A DNA stretch of 64,000 bases from Kordia sp. TARA_039_SRF. GTDB taxonomy: Bacteria; Bacteroidota; Bacteroidia; Flavobacteriales; Flavobacteriaceae. The DNA is taken from the NCBI GenBank assembly GCA_006383075.2, contig SMNH02000001.1:618430-682429 (forward strand), in the 5' to 3' direction. How positions within the stretch are numbered: the stretch's first letter is position 1; each line of letters begins with the position of its first letter. Of the stretch, positions 52,095-60,279 are shown in pieces. The notes beneath the pieces were generated by a model. The model ran no database searches, was not told where the DNA came from, and saw only the letters and a list, made by a program, of their open reading frames with translations. Made by a program: the position numbers and the translations under genes.

Positions 52095-52631
52095 TTAAAA
52101 GGTTAGTATTTTTGCGGTGTTAGAGCGTTTTTTGTTTCGTTGGGCAATTTTTTGCAGTGTTCCAAACGTCGTTTGATTGCCTTCCATGCCATATTTTTTC
52201 ATAAACTGGTGTATAGCCTTATTGAATATGCCTTTTTTTACACCTTTTATTTCTTCATACACAAAGCTGGCACCTTCAATCATAGCAACTAATTCTGCTT
52301 CGAGCAGCTCACGGAAAAATTTTCTTATAACCGTAATATTTTTTGGTGAAATTGTTAGTCGCGTTGTTCTGGAATCTGCTTTGGTTTTTTTATGGCAGTT
52401 TATTTGCCCTGGTATTGTAATGTATAAATTAGAAACTGGTAACTTATGAGAAGTAGCTGGCTCTAACTTTTCGTAAATAATTTCTCCAAATAAACTATGC
52501 TTGGTTATTGGAAGCTTTACTGTGATAGACTCATCATCATTAATACAAATAGGAAGTTTTGTTTTTCCAGCAATATACTGTGCCAAATATGGTTCTACAG
52601 GAAGTGCTATGATTTGAGTATTGTTTGCCAC
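52095..52631 (-). CDS. Unknown basic protein, 178 residues, GTG start
   Basis: The protein has a beta-rich first half (SITVKLPITKHSLFGEIIYEK, VSNLYITIPGQINCH). Its second half is basic and helical (ITVIRKFFRELLEAELVAMIEGASFVYEEIKGVKKGIFNKAIHQFMKKYGMEGNQTTFGTLQKIAQRNKKRSN) and could bind DNA. The start codon is GTG at 52631, about 18 nt after the -7 box of a family ii promoter, with no better ATG. It is a possible regulator of the late genes. Confidence 0.65.
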   Translation of the reverse strand: MANNTQIIALPVEPYLAQYIAGKTKLPICINDDESITVKLPITKHSLFGEIIYEKLEPATSHKLPVSNLYITIPGQINCHKKTKADSRTTRLTISPKNITVIRKFFRELLEAELVAMIEGASFVYEEIKGVKKGIFNKAIHQFMKKYGMEGNQTTFGTLQKIAQRNKKRSNTAKILTF

Positions 52632-52648
52632 TTGAAAAATACGTTTTT

Positions 52649-52695
52649 CAAATGTATTAATATTTTCTATAAAATGTATAATATTTTATATATTA
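52649..52695 (-). promoter_or_regulatory. Operator/promoter, family ii (52k)
   Basis: The -7 box TACATTTG (52656-52649) is preceded by TATAGAAAATATTAA and, further upstream, by TATATAAAATATTATACA. Both boxes recur at 36221-36290. Confidence 0.6.
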
Positions 52696-52824
52696 TTTTG
52701 TAATCGGCTTTGTCTTATCAATTTGTAAACAGTGTCCAAATTCGTCTAATCGCCGCAATACTTCTTCATGCGTGGTTTTTACTTTTTTAACGATTGACTC
52801 TCTTTTATTAGTTTCGGCTTTCAT
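52693..52824 (-). CDS. 43-residue charged microprotein
   Basis: The frame encodes MKAETNKRESIVKKVKTTHEEVLRRLDEFGHCLQIDKTKPITK, a single charged helix. It lies 8 bp after the membrane-anchored coiled-coil gene and its end reaches into the 52k operator. Real-gene status rests on spacing and composition. Confidence 0.5.
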   Translation of the reverse strand: MKAETNKRESIVKKVKTTHEEVLRRLDEFGHCLQIDKTKPITK

Positions 52825-52832
52825 ACGAGTAT

Positions 52833-53111
52833 TTATTTTAAATTCTGCAATAGCTTGCTTGCTATTGTATAATATCTTTCAACCATTTCTTTAATTTCTT
52901 CCGTGTTATTTTTGTATTCAGCTTCAAGTTTGTCCTGTGCTTCTTTAATCTTAGCGTTTAATGTTTCTTTTTCTATCTTATGGAGTTTAGCAGTTGATTT
53001 ACGATCATATATTAATAAAGCAATAACCGCAAGCAATACTCCAATTATAGAAACATTTTCTACCGATAATAAATCTGTTACTTCGGCAGTTTGTAATAAT
53101 AGTGCATTCAT
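52833..53111 (-). CDS. Membrane-anchored coiled-coil protein, spanin- or holin-like topology
   Basis: The 92-residue protein has one N-terminal transmembrane helix (VSIIGVLLAVIALLIYD, about residues 20-36), then a long coiled coil (LHKIEKETLNAKIKEAQDKLEAEYKNNTEEIKEMVERYYTIASKLL). This N-in, periplasmic coil layout is that of inner-membrane spanins. The lipoprotein at 45928 could be a partner but is not adjacent. Confidence 0.6.
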   Translation of the reverse strand: MNALLLQTAEVTDLLSVENVSIIGVLLAVIALLIYDRKSTAKLHKIEKETLNAKIKEAQDKLEAEYKNNTEEIKEMVERYYTIASKLLQNLK

Positions 53112-53156
53112 AATAAGATTTTTGGCAGTTTTAGGGGGAAACTTGCTCTGTTTGGT

Positions 53157-53792
53157 TTAATAATTTAAAATACTGTCCATTGTTTTTTGGATGTCTTCTA
53201 TTGATGTTGTTAGTTGTACTAATTGCATTTTGCCGATTAAATTATTAACGTCAGCGAATAGATTGTCAGCAATATAGGTTTTCACCTTTAATCGCGCCAA
53301 TTCTATCATAGACATAAATTGCTGTTCCATCGATACAGCAATTGTATTCTTGTCAATAATTTGTTGCTTCAAGTCTTCTACAGAAATTGATCGCATGGCA
53401 GCTTCTATTGATAATGATGGTATGCCATTTAACAATGTGTCAGGCAATGTGCCAATTGCAATCAAGTATTTTTGTTGATATGACGATATTTGTGCCTTTA
53501 TGTATTCATTAGAACCGTTTAACTGATACGCTATTTTTTTTGCGCCAATGGTTAAGTTTTCAATTTCCTCTTGCAATACAAATTCGTACTGTTTACTAAG
53601 ATGTTGCAGATTCACTTGTATTTCTTCAGCGGATGCACCTTCAACAACATCTGCTATTTCATCACTCCAAATTGGCTTTAAATATCCTTTTGTATCAAAA
53701 ACTTCGCGGTGTTCCAACTTGTAATCAGCAGGAACTTCTTTGTGTTTTATCTTGTTATTACCTAATAATTGATATACAATTTTAAAATCCAT
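53157..53792 (-). CDS. Unknown protein after the tail fibre gene, possible fibre chaperone
   Basis: The 211-residue protein is acidic in its first half (EHREVFDTKGYLKPIWSDEIADVVEGASAEEIQVNLQHLSKQYEFVLQEEIENLTIGAKKIAYQLNGSNEYIKAQIS) and helical throughout. It overlaps the tail fibre gene by 11 bp. Genes in this position often encode fibre assembly proteins; the sequence alone does not prove it. Confidence 0.6.
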   Translation of the reverse strand: MDFKIVYQLLGNNKIKHKEVPADYKLEHREVFDTKGYLKPIWSDEIADVVEGASAEEIQVNLQHLSKQYEFVLQEEIENLTIGAKKIAYQLNGSNEYIKAQISSYQQKYLIAIGTLPDTLLNGIPSLSIEAAMRSISVEDLKQQIIDKNTIAVSMEQQFMSMIELARLKVKTYIADNLFADVNNLIGKMQLVQLTTSIEDIQKTMDSILNY

Positions 53793-54768
53793 AAATCCAT
53801 ATTTTTCGAACTCCTAAATTTGAAGGACTTCCATGATTAGTATTGATATCTATTCCTAAGCCTTTAGCTTCGATTGGTGTAATTGTTGGTTCAAATATAT
53901 CACTGGAAGAAAATGCTTGCGGCACTACACCAGTGTACATTGTAGTAAGTTCAGATAAGTTTTGATTGTGAACGGTTGTCACAAAACTCATGTCGCCTGT
54001 TACAGCTCTAAAAACACAATTATTAATTCCAGCATTTCCAGTGCCCGATACAATATCGACGCTATTGGTGTTATTAAAGTAGTTTTGGATTACTATTTTA
54101 GTAATGGTAATTGTTCTACCAAAATCTAATAATAATCGTTGGTTGGTTGTAGCATTAGTGTACCAAGCATCTTTTAAATGCGAAATTGGAGAAAAACTTC
54201 TAGTAACGACACTCCACTGCGCAGAATAGTTAGCTCCAGCATCGCTTGTAGCTCTTGCCACTATTCCTGTTATCAATTTAGAGTTATTTGTAAAAAGTGT
54301 TGGAGTATCATCTTCTCCTGGCGTTTTTATAATATTGTACTCCGCATTGTACCATAAGTATGCGTAAAAATTATCTAAAGTAATATACCAAGTATTTTCT
54401 ACTCCCGTAGCTGGTAAGTTTGCCGTACTGTTTACATATACCTTATCAGTTATAGCACCACTAATAACCCAAACAGTATCATCAGTATCATACAATGCTA
54501 TCTGCGGTGTAGCACCACTGCCTGCATCAATAATAGCGTATGCGCCGTTTGCACCAGTTGGAAATGCTGTATTTAATAATGTTAGTGAAGTAAAACTGCC
54601 TGCAAAAGCCGTTGGTGTAGATAGTGTAGATTGTATTGCTTCAATATCATCCGCATGACTATTTACAACGGTTCTAATTTCATTAGCTTCCGTTGCCTTG
54701 AACAAACGTTCGTCATCTGGAGCGTTTATATCCGGGGTTTTGGTTGGGTATGTGAGTCTTTCTGCCAT
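53782..54768 (-). CDS. Phage tail fibre/receptor-binding protein
   Basis: The 328-residue protein starts MAERLTYPTKTPDINAPDDERLFKATEANEIRTVVNSHADDIEAIQSTL, an N-terminal pattern of tail-attached fibres. A beta-rich region follows (GAYAIIDAGSGATPQIALYDTDDTVWVISG), then a C-terminal discoidin-like jelly roll (LLLDFGRTITITKIVIQNYF). It is second in the fibre operon from P5. It should bind the host surface. Confidence 0.7.
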   Translation of the reverse strand: MAERLTYPTKTPDINAPDDERLFKATEANEIRTVVNSHADDIEAIQSTLSTPTAFAGSFTSLTLLNTAFPTGANGAYAIIDAGSGATPQIALYDTDDTVWVISGAITDKVYVNSTANLPATGVENTWYITLDNFYAYLWYNAEYNIIKTPGEDDTPTLFTNNSKLITGIVARATSDAGANYSAQWSVVTRSFSPISHLKDAWYTNATTNQRLLLDFGRTITITKIVIQNYFNNTNSVDIVSGTGNAGINNCVFRAVTGDMSFVTTVHNQNLSELTTMYTGVVPQAFSSSDIFEPTITPIEAKGLGIDINTNHGSPSNLGVRKIWIYGF

Positions 54769-54770
54769 AA

Positions 54771-55229
54771 TTATCCTAAATAAAAATTAAAATCATAGTT
54801 GAATCCTTCAAAGTTGATTCCAGCTTCTGGCTGATTTCCTCTATACTTTACTGGTAATGGACATTTATTTGTAAATACAATATTGTTTCCTGTTCTTATA
54901 TTATAGTTTGTTTTGAACTCCATAGGAAACTGTAATGTTGCTATTTCGTACACATCATTATTTTGAAGCTTTACCATGATTTGATATGTACCAAGTGTGA
55001 GCTGATGCATTTTAGTAAAATCTTCCGTGCTGAGTCCTGGATAGTATAATGATAGTTGCCTAGTATGTAAAGGACCAGAAGTAGTAGGCGACACGTTATT
55101 TGTAAAGCTAATTTTAGAAAGCGCGCTGTAGATATTGGTAAACACAGATAAGTCTACTACATCATCTATTGATTTTATAGCGACATAGCATATATGATGC
55201 TGAATATCATTGTTTTTACTTAAATCCAT
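54771..55229 (-). CDS. Unknown tail-associated protein, first gene of the fibre operon
   Basis: The 152-residue protein starts MDLSKNNDIQHHICYVAIKS and is beta-rich (YQIMVKLQNNDVYEIATLQFPMEFKTNYNIRTGNNIVFTNKCPLPVKYRGNQPEAGINFEGFNYDFNFYLG). The ATG at 55229 is chosen because the upstream in-frame TTG lies inside promoter P5; TTGTGTATG is identical to the start at P2, so the message may be leaderless. Confidence 0.6.
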   Translation of the reverse strand: MDLSKNNDIQHHICYVAIKSIDDVVDLSVFTNIYSALSKISFTNNVSPTTSGPLHTRQLSLYYPGLSTEDFTKMHQLTLGTYQIMVKLQNNDVYEIATLQFPMEFKTNYNIRTGNNIVFTNKCPLPVKYRGNQPEAGINFEGFNYDFNFYLG

Positions 55230-55232
55230 ACA

Positions 55233-55268
55233 CAATAGTACTAGAATTGAAGAATTGTGAAAAGGACT
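55233..55268 (-). promoter_or_regulatory. Late promoter P5, fibre operon
   Basis: AGTCCTTTTC (55268-55259), a 17-nt spacer and GTACTATTG (55241-55233), followed by TGTATG as in P2. Confidence 0.55.
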
Positions 55269-55506
55269 AAATGTAGCATATTATCAAAATCGGAATTGTC
55301 TTACATTTATTTTACTGTTTTTTTATGAAAGAAAATTGATTTCTTCTTGATTTCTACCATATTATGGTTTTACAAACACTAAAAACAAACATAAAACAAT
55401 ATATTACAATACTTTACAAGTTATTTTTCGCAAGATCGTTAACAGAAATTGCTGAAGATGAAAAAAAATAAAAAATAAAATTTCTGGTTAGAAAAATGGA
55501 AAAATC
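55269..55506. other. AT-rich non-coding stretch left of the iteron array
   Basis: No ORF with coding character is seen. Long A/T runs lie towards the array. With 55507-55788 and the AT-rich DNA to 55942 it forms a gene-free interval of about 750 bp next to the replication genes. Confidence 0.5.
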
Positions 55507-55788
55507 GTTCCAACACTCCAACAAAAAACGTAAATAACTGTATTTCAAGTATTTACTTGTTGGAACGACTCTAAAAAACGCCAAAATCTGTTGGAACGTG
55601 TTGGAAACACCCCCTTTTTTGTTGGAATGAGAAAATGCCAACTCCAACAAAAACGCTCCAACTCCAACACGTTCCAACACCTTTCCAACAGGTTTTTAAC
55701 TACTTTTTAATACTTATTATATTGATAATAAGTAAGATATATATTTTGAAGAGTGATTTTGTTGGAACTGTTGGAGTGTTGGAGCAAC
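55507..55788. repeat. Iteron-like array: 14 copies of GTTGGA/TCCAAC, possible replication origin
   Basis: Seven copies of TCCAAC and seven of GTTGGA occur in 282 bp (first 55509, last 55778-55783), often extended to GTTGGAAC or CTCCAAC and arranged in direct and inverted pairs. The stretch is non-coding, flanked by AT-rich DNA, and lies between the late fibre operon and the early operon with the primase-helicase. That is the layout expected for a phage origin or a multi-site binding region. Confidence 0.7.
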
Positions 55789-55942
55789 AATGGGTTCAGA
55801 AAATTTTTTTTTTATTTTTTTTCTATGTTTTTCAAGTTTTAACAAAATTTTAATAAGAAAATACGACTTTCTTAAAATTCTGCCATTTTTTTCACTGCAA
55901 AGCCTTTTTATATTGGGGGTTTGGGGGAAATTTTAAAAAAAT

Positions 55943-55972
55943 AAAAACCGAAGATTTCCCTTCGGTTTTTTT
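55943..55972. terminator. Bidirectional terminator at the end of the early operon
   Basis: AACCGAAG-ATTTCC-CTTCGGTT followed by T-runs, with an A-run on the other side. On the minus strand it ends the transcript of the 85-residue basic gene, the last early gene. Confidence 0.8.
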
Positions 55973-56013
55973 AACTAAGTTTTTAGTTTATTTATAATAC
56001 AGTTCTTTTTCCG

Positions 56014-56271
56014 CTAAATGTTGCTAATATTTGGAAACGCTGTTGGGTAACGATCATTGTACTGCTGAATAAATCTGTTTGCAATGGTAGAAACGGAACT
56101 TCTTACATGAATACGCCTGCGCCCAAGGTTGGCATGCGCGGTTACTTTGCCTTGATTGTAGAATTTTTTAACCTTTAAGTGGGTAATTGCTGGATTTAAA
56201 GCTTGTAGCTCTGATTTGATAATTGCCAACTGCTCTTTGGTTGGTCTTCTTTTCTTTTTACTGTTCTGCAT
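56014..56271 (-). CDS. Small basic DNA-binding-like protein under leader control
   Basis: The 85-residue protein starts MQNSKKKRRPTKEQLAIIKSELQALNPAITHLKVKKFYNQGKVTAHANLGRRRIHVRSS. It is strongly basic and may bind nucleic acid. The ATG at 56271 is chosen because the upstream extension is the structured leader. It lies next to the iteron array, so it is a candidate iteron-binding protein; that link is inference. Confidence 0.65.
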   Translation of the reverse strand: MQNSKKKRRPTKEQLAIIKSELQALNPAITHLKVKKFYNQGKVTAHANLGRRRIHVRSSVSTIANRFIQQYNDRYPTAFPNISNI

Positions 56272-56374
56272 TTTGAAAAAGATTTTAATTACACAAAATA
56301 GGCGCACGCTGCAGAACAAACCTAATACAATGAAGTATAGGAAAAGAGTTGAGTTTCTAAAACTCTCGTGCGCC
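56262..56374 (-). ncRNA. Structured 5' leader with anti-start sequence (56k)
   Basis: The closing stem is GGCGCACG (56374-56367 on the minus strand) with CGTGCGCC (56308-56301), with an internal GAGTTT/AAACTC hairpin (56351-56365). Directly inside the 3' arm, TGTTCTGCA (56318-56310) is complementary to TGCAGAACA at the start codon (56270-56262). It starts after a TATGTTTG promoter at 56441-56448. Confidence 0.55.
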
Positions 56375-56440
56375 CGTTTTATATAGGCTCTTTGTCTGTA
56401 ATGAATTAAAATCATTGTTTATTAAGTTTATTCTGCGCTA

Positions 56441-56448
56441 CAAACATA
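56441..56448 (-). promoter_or_regulatory. Promoter of the 56k leader
   Basis: TATGTTTG on the minus strand fits TAnnTTTG and lies about 65 bp upstream of the closed stem, as in the 33k and 46k leaders. Confidence 0.5.
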
Positions 56449-56489
56449 AGAAATTTTTTGATAATCAGTTTTGAAGATAGTTTTATTAA

Positions 56490-56741
56490 TTACTTTATAA
56501 TGGCTGTATAACTAAGATGAACGTCACAAGAGTCCACAGGAACAAAGATGCGCTCGTTGTTGTAGTCAGCTTCCAATTTCTTTGTATCTGTTAAATGCGA
56601 TAGCATTTGCGGACCAAACAATATTCCTTCTTTGTTTAGCACATAGTATGGATGTCCTATTTTTACCAAACCGCTCTTTACCAATAAATCAGTTTTGGTG
56701 GCGCGTCTTAGTTCTGTGCTGTGTTTTAAAATTGTTTCCAT
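56490..56741 (-). CDS. Unknown 83-residue protein
   Basis: The protein (METILKHSTELRRATKTDLLVKSGLVKIGHPYYVLNKEG to DVHLSYTAIIK) has no recognised domain. It follows the primase-helicase gene by 11 bp and is probably co-transcribed with it. Confidence 0.6.
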   Translation of the reverse strand: METILKHSTELRRATKTDLLVKSGLVKIGHPYYVLNKEGILFGPQMLSHLTDTKKLEADYNNERIFVPVDSCDVHLSYTAIIK

Positions 56742-56752
56742 AGTAATACGTT

Positions 56753-59700
56753 TTAAAAAGCGAGTTCTTCGCCGTCATTGGTTGTTACAGGTTTTGGTAT
56801 GGTTTGCCTTGACAAATCGAGTATGCCAGCGTTGCGCATGGTTTCGTATTTAAAAACGTAAGCACTGGTGTTGCTTTGTTCAAAACGATGGCTTTGTATG
56901 GTGCCAATAAAGTAGCTTTTGCTCTTTAAGTAGTTTCGTAAAGATTGTTCGCCAATAACTTCTATTTTGCTAGTGTTGCATACTAAACGATATTTGCTGT
57001 GGCATATTTTTAACCGTAAATAGAGAAGTTTTTCATTTTCAGTATTAATAAAGTCTTCTTGTTGGTTTTGAAGATTGAGTGTTTGTGGCGTAGCAAAATC
57101 AAATTCGTATCCGAGACGTATTTTATTTTCATCCAACAGCAATTCCAATATTTTCCAGAATTCCGCCAAGCTTTCGCTACTTGTTATTAAATCGCTCGAT
57201 TCTAATATAGCGTTAAAGCATTGTTTGTAAAACGACTCAAACGAAAACGGAAAATTAAAGTATGGTTGTAGTATTTTTACAGGAACTAATAAAGAAACAT
57301 AATTTTGTAACATACGCTCTTCATAGTGTTGATTTTTTAGTTGTGATTTGAGTGTTTTGTTGAGATTGTTATAGGTTTGATGAAAATTTTTCTCTACTTC
57401 TTCACGGTGGCGCATTATTTCTACAAGCATACTGGTCATACCTTGCTCTTCCCATGCTTTTAGTTGCGTGTAGTCTTCTAAAGCTTCTTGCGTGTAAGGT
57501 TCTGTACGTTTAATGAAATTTAAAATGATACTTCGCGATGTTAATGAATTATCATCGCGCGCAGAAAGATATTGAGATAATAGTATGATGCTACAGTTCG
57601 TTTTTGTTGTTGTGGTACGATTGTCTCCAGTTGCTTTTCCCATTTCGCGCCCACGGCCATCGTAAGCTCCTTTTAGTGCCTGGAATATTTTATCGTCAAC
57701 ATTGTCATGATATTCTTCCATCATGGTTGGTATATTCATGATGCGCGATAAACGGCGGTAAAATGCAACTGGTGTACCGCTGTTTAAATCGAAAGCTTCT
57801 TGCTTGTAGGTAAACATAGCCATCAGCGATTCTCCGAATTTACTTTTCCCGCTTCCCTTTTCTCCCGTAAGGAATAAATGTGGAAAGTATTGGTAACGAC
57901 TCTGGTATATATCACGGAACAAAGACGCTATACAAAAAGCTATACCAAACGAGTATTTTTTAGGATATACTTTTTGAAGTTGCTGCATCCATTTGTTGAA
58001 ACTTACAGGACTTTCACGATAAACAAACGTACGATCATTTTCGTATGGATCGTCTCCATCGCGCGTGTGTTTGTACATTTCGGAAAAAGCTGGAGAGTAA
58101 AAGTGAGTGATTTTGTCGTGATACTCTGACGAAGTATCATAATCACTATCAACTTGAATAATACCGTAATTGTTAACGTATTGAAGTTTACCTTTGTTTA
58201 AAACGCAGTCAGCTAAAGCAAAAAACTTTTCATTTTTTTGCCATCCTAAAGTTTTGAGATCGTGCGCCATTATAAACTCCTGAAGAATATGATTTCTTAG
58301 CAACAAAAAGTGAGCGCTGCGAATGTTGGTAAAGTAATACACTCCTTCAAACATTAATTTTTCTCCAAATTTTGTGAAGTTGGTAAAATCTGTAGTGTCA
58401 AAATCTATAAGTTTTTTTTGACCTAATTCATTTACGACTTCACATAAGCGCTTATTGTTTTCTTTTCCGTATATGTGAAAGAGTGGAGTTATGGAAAAAT
58501 TAGCTCCTTTAAAAAACCCATCATTTCCACGAAAATATATGGAGTTATTGTGAGTAATGTATTGTTTTTCGAGAAATTGGCTATAGTCAGCGCCTGCTGG
58601 CAACCCTAAACTTTGCGCGTCCTCGAATGCAATTTTTTGGGTTTTGGAAGCATTTGCTTCTGCCGCGTCAATTAAATCTTCAACTTTTTGCTTTAACAAT
58701 TTTATAGGCTGTTTTAGCAATTTTGCAACTTTTTTTATGTATTCGTTACGTTTTACAGCATCAGAGATACAGAATAACATCTCAGCCGATTTTGTTACAC
58801 AATGTGATATTGCATCTGGGTCATTTGAAGCTCTAATGTTTAATTTTTGAGTTTTCCAAAGTACTGCATCCTGAATATTTTCCGCTAGGTAATTTCCCAA
58901 ATCTTTTTCCTTACGTGAAAAGCTATCAGGATCTTCTTTTTCTGGAAGTTGCAGTACTGAAACTTTAAAATTGTATTGTAATAGTAAATCTATATCTGTT
59001 AATTGAGCTTTTATTCCTTTTTGAAAATCACCAGATTCAGTCATTCCATCATTATCACGACACAGCACAACATGTGTTGTGTATTTTTTAAGCAGTTGAC
59101 ACTGCTCTTTACTTAATGCAGTACCACAGCTAGCTACCGTGTTTTCAAAACCATTTTGGTGCATTGCTGTAACATCTGTATAACCTTCTACTAGAAAAGC
59201 ATACCCGTTTTCTACAATACTTTGCTTGGCTTGATAAATTCCGTAAAGTGTTTTCGTTTTGTTATATATTTCACTTTCGGCAGAATTAAGGTATTTAGCT
59301 TCTTTTTTGGATTCACTTTTTTCGATAGATGTGCGACCACCAAAAGCAATGACATTACCATGAATATCATGTATAGGAAACATAAGTCGGTCTCGAAAAA
59401 AATCATAAGAATTATTATTTTTTGATTTTACAATAGATAAGTATTTTGCCAGTTCAAACTTCCCTTTTTGTATCAATGGATTTGTGATGGCTTTCCATTC
59501 ATCCAGCGCAAAACCTAATTGAAAATTAATGATAGTCTCTTGGTTTATTTGCCTTGCTTTAATCATTTGGCTACACCAATGATTTTCTGGTAAGTTTTTT
59601 AAATTTTTTGAATATTGAAGAGCGACTGCATTTGTCAAATTAATAAGTTCGTTTCTTCTGTCTCGCTTTCTTATTTCGTCTTCTGTAAGTTGAGTTTCTT

Positions 59701-59980
59701 CAAGATAAATATTACAAATACTTGCTATAGCTTTTACCGCTTCTGGAAAATCACAATTTGAATATTGCATCACAAATTTAATTCCATCGCCAGATTGATT
59801 TGTCGAGTAACACACCCAATTATTTTTTACAGTACTAACTTTGAATGATGGTGTTTTTTCTTTTGAAAATGGAGAACAACATTCGTATAATGATCCAGCT
59901 TTTTTTAGTTCGACATAGTTTCCTATTACGTCTAAAATTGAGGCCTCTCGAATTCTATCAATTGATGATTGGGTGTACAT
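56753..59980 (-). CDS. Primase-helicase (DnaG-type primase fused to an ATPase)
   Basis: The 1075-residue protein should prime and unwind phage DNA. The N-terminus keeps the DnaG zinc-domain frame (ECCSPFSKEKTPSFKVSTVKNNWVCYSTNQSGDGIKF, residues 33-68), but the His and two Cys positions are Ser36, Ser39 and Thr60, with Cys34, Cys35 and Cys57 remaining, so zinc binding is doubtful. A TOPRIM domain follows (FLVEGYTDVTAM, VVLCRDNDGM). Near residue 705 a P-loop ATPase begins (HLFLTGEKGSGKSKFGESL, then MMEEYHDN and a TNCSIILLSQ sensor segment). It starts the replication block of the early operon. Confidence 0.87.
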   Translation of the reverse strand: MYTQSSIDRIREASILDVIGNYVELKKAGSLYECCSPFSKEKTPSFKVSTVKNNWVCYSTNQSGDGIKFVMQYSNCDFPEAVKAIASICNIYLEETQLTEDEIRKRDRRNELINLTNAVALQYSKNLKNLPENHWCSQMIKARQINQETIINFQLGFALDEWKAITNPLIQKGKFELAKYLSIVKSKNNNSYDFFRDRLMFPIHDIHGNVIAFGGRTSIEKSESKKEAKYLNSAESEIYNKTKTLYGIYQAKQSIVENGYAFLVEGYTDVTAMHQNGFENTVASCGTALSKEQCQLLKKYTTHVVLCRDNDGMTESGDFQKGIKAQLTDIDLLLQYNFKVSVLQLPEKEDPDSFSRKEKDLGNYLAENIQDAVLWKTQKLNIRASNDPDAISHCVTKSAEMLFCISDAVKRNEYIKKVAKLLKQPIKLLKQKVEDLIDAAEANASKTQKIAFEDAQSLGLPAGADYSQFLEKQYITHNNSIYFRGNDGFFKGANFSITPLFHIYGKENNKRLCEVVNELGQKKLIDFDTTDFTNFTKFGEKLMFEGVYYFTNIRSAHFLLLRNHILQEFIMAHDLKTLGWQKNEKFFALADCVLNKGKLQYVNNYGIIQVDSDYDTSSEYHDKITHFYSPAFSEMYKHTRDGDDPYENDRTFVYRESPVSFNKWMQQLQKVYPKKYSFGIAFCIASLFRDIYQSRYQYFPHLFLTGEKGSGKSKFGESLMAMFTYKQEAFDLNSGTPVAFYRRLSRIMNIPTMMEEYHDNVDDKIFQALKGAYDGRGREMGKATGDNRTTTTKTNCSIILLSQYLSARDDNSLTSRSIILNFIKRTEPYTQEALEDYTQLKAWEEQGMTSMLVEIMRHREEVEKNFHQTYNNLNKTLKSQLKNQHYEERMLQNYVSLLVPVKILQPYFNFPFSFESFYKQCFNAILESSDLITSSESLAEFWKILELLLDENKIRLGYEFDFATPQTLNLQNQQEDFINTENEKLLYLRLKICHSKYRLVCNTSKIEVIGEQSLRNYLKSKSYFIGTIQSHRFEQSNTSAYVFKYETMRNAGILDLSRQTIPKPVTTNDGEELAF

Positions 59981-60032
59981 ATTCTATTTTTTATTATATA
60001 GATTTAGTTGGGGGCTAGTTTTTCTAAATTAT

Positions 60033-60269
60033 CTACAGATTAAGTGCTTTGTTAATTGCTTTATTTGCTTGGTCAGTTATCCAAGGACTGTTTGGGTATC
60101 TCTTAACCATTTCTTGTGCAAATTCCAATAAATCAGGTGCAGCTGTTATCAAAATTTCATCCGCTCTATTCTCAATTTGTCTGCATATAATTTTAGTTTC
60201 TGGAGAGTCAACGAATACAGATCCGCCTCCTCTTCTCCAATTTCCTTCTGTTCGATTTAATTCTGGCAT
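60033..60269 (-). CDS. Conserved phage-type protein of unknown function (ITAAPDLLE type)
   Basis: The 78-residue protein carries ADEILITAAPDLLEFAQEMVKRYPNSPWITDQANKAINKAL, a sequence type common in small phage and prophage proteins of unknown role. It ends CTGTAG, the early gene junction motif. Confidence 0.65.
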   Translation of the reverse strand: MPELNRTEGNWRRGGGSVFVDSPETKIICRQIENRADEILITAAPDLLEFAQEMVKRYPNSPWITDQANKAINKALNL

Positions 60270-60279
60270 ATCGTTTATT

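Noticed and set aside
55414..55680. Leftward 88-residue ORF MLERVGVGAF
   Set aside because: It is formed by the iteron boxes and AT-rich flank, with low-complexity Phe/Ser content; no gene-like start.
55507..55788. CRISPR array
   Set aside because: The repeats are only 6-8 bp, in both orientations and at irregular spacing, with no constant repeat-spacer length and no cas genes.
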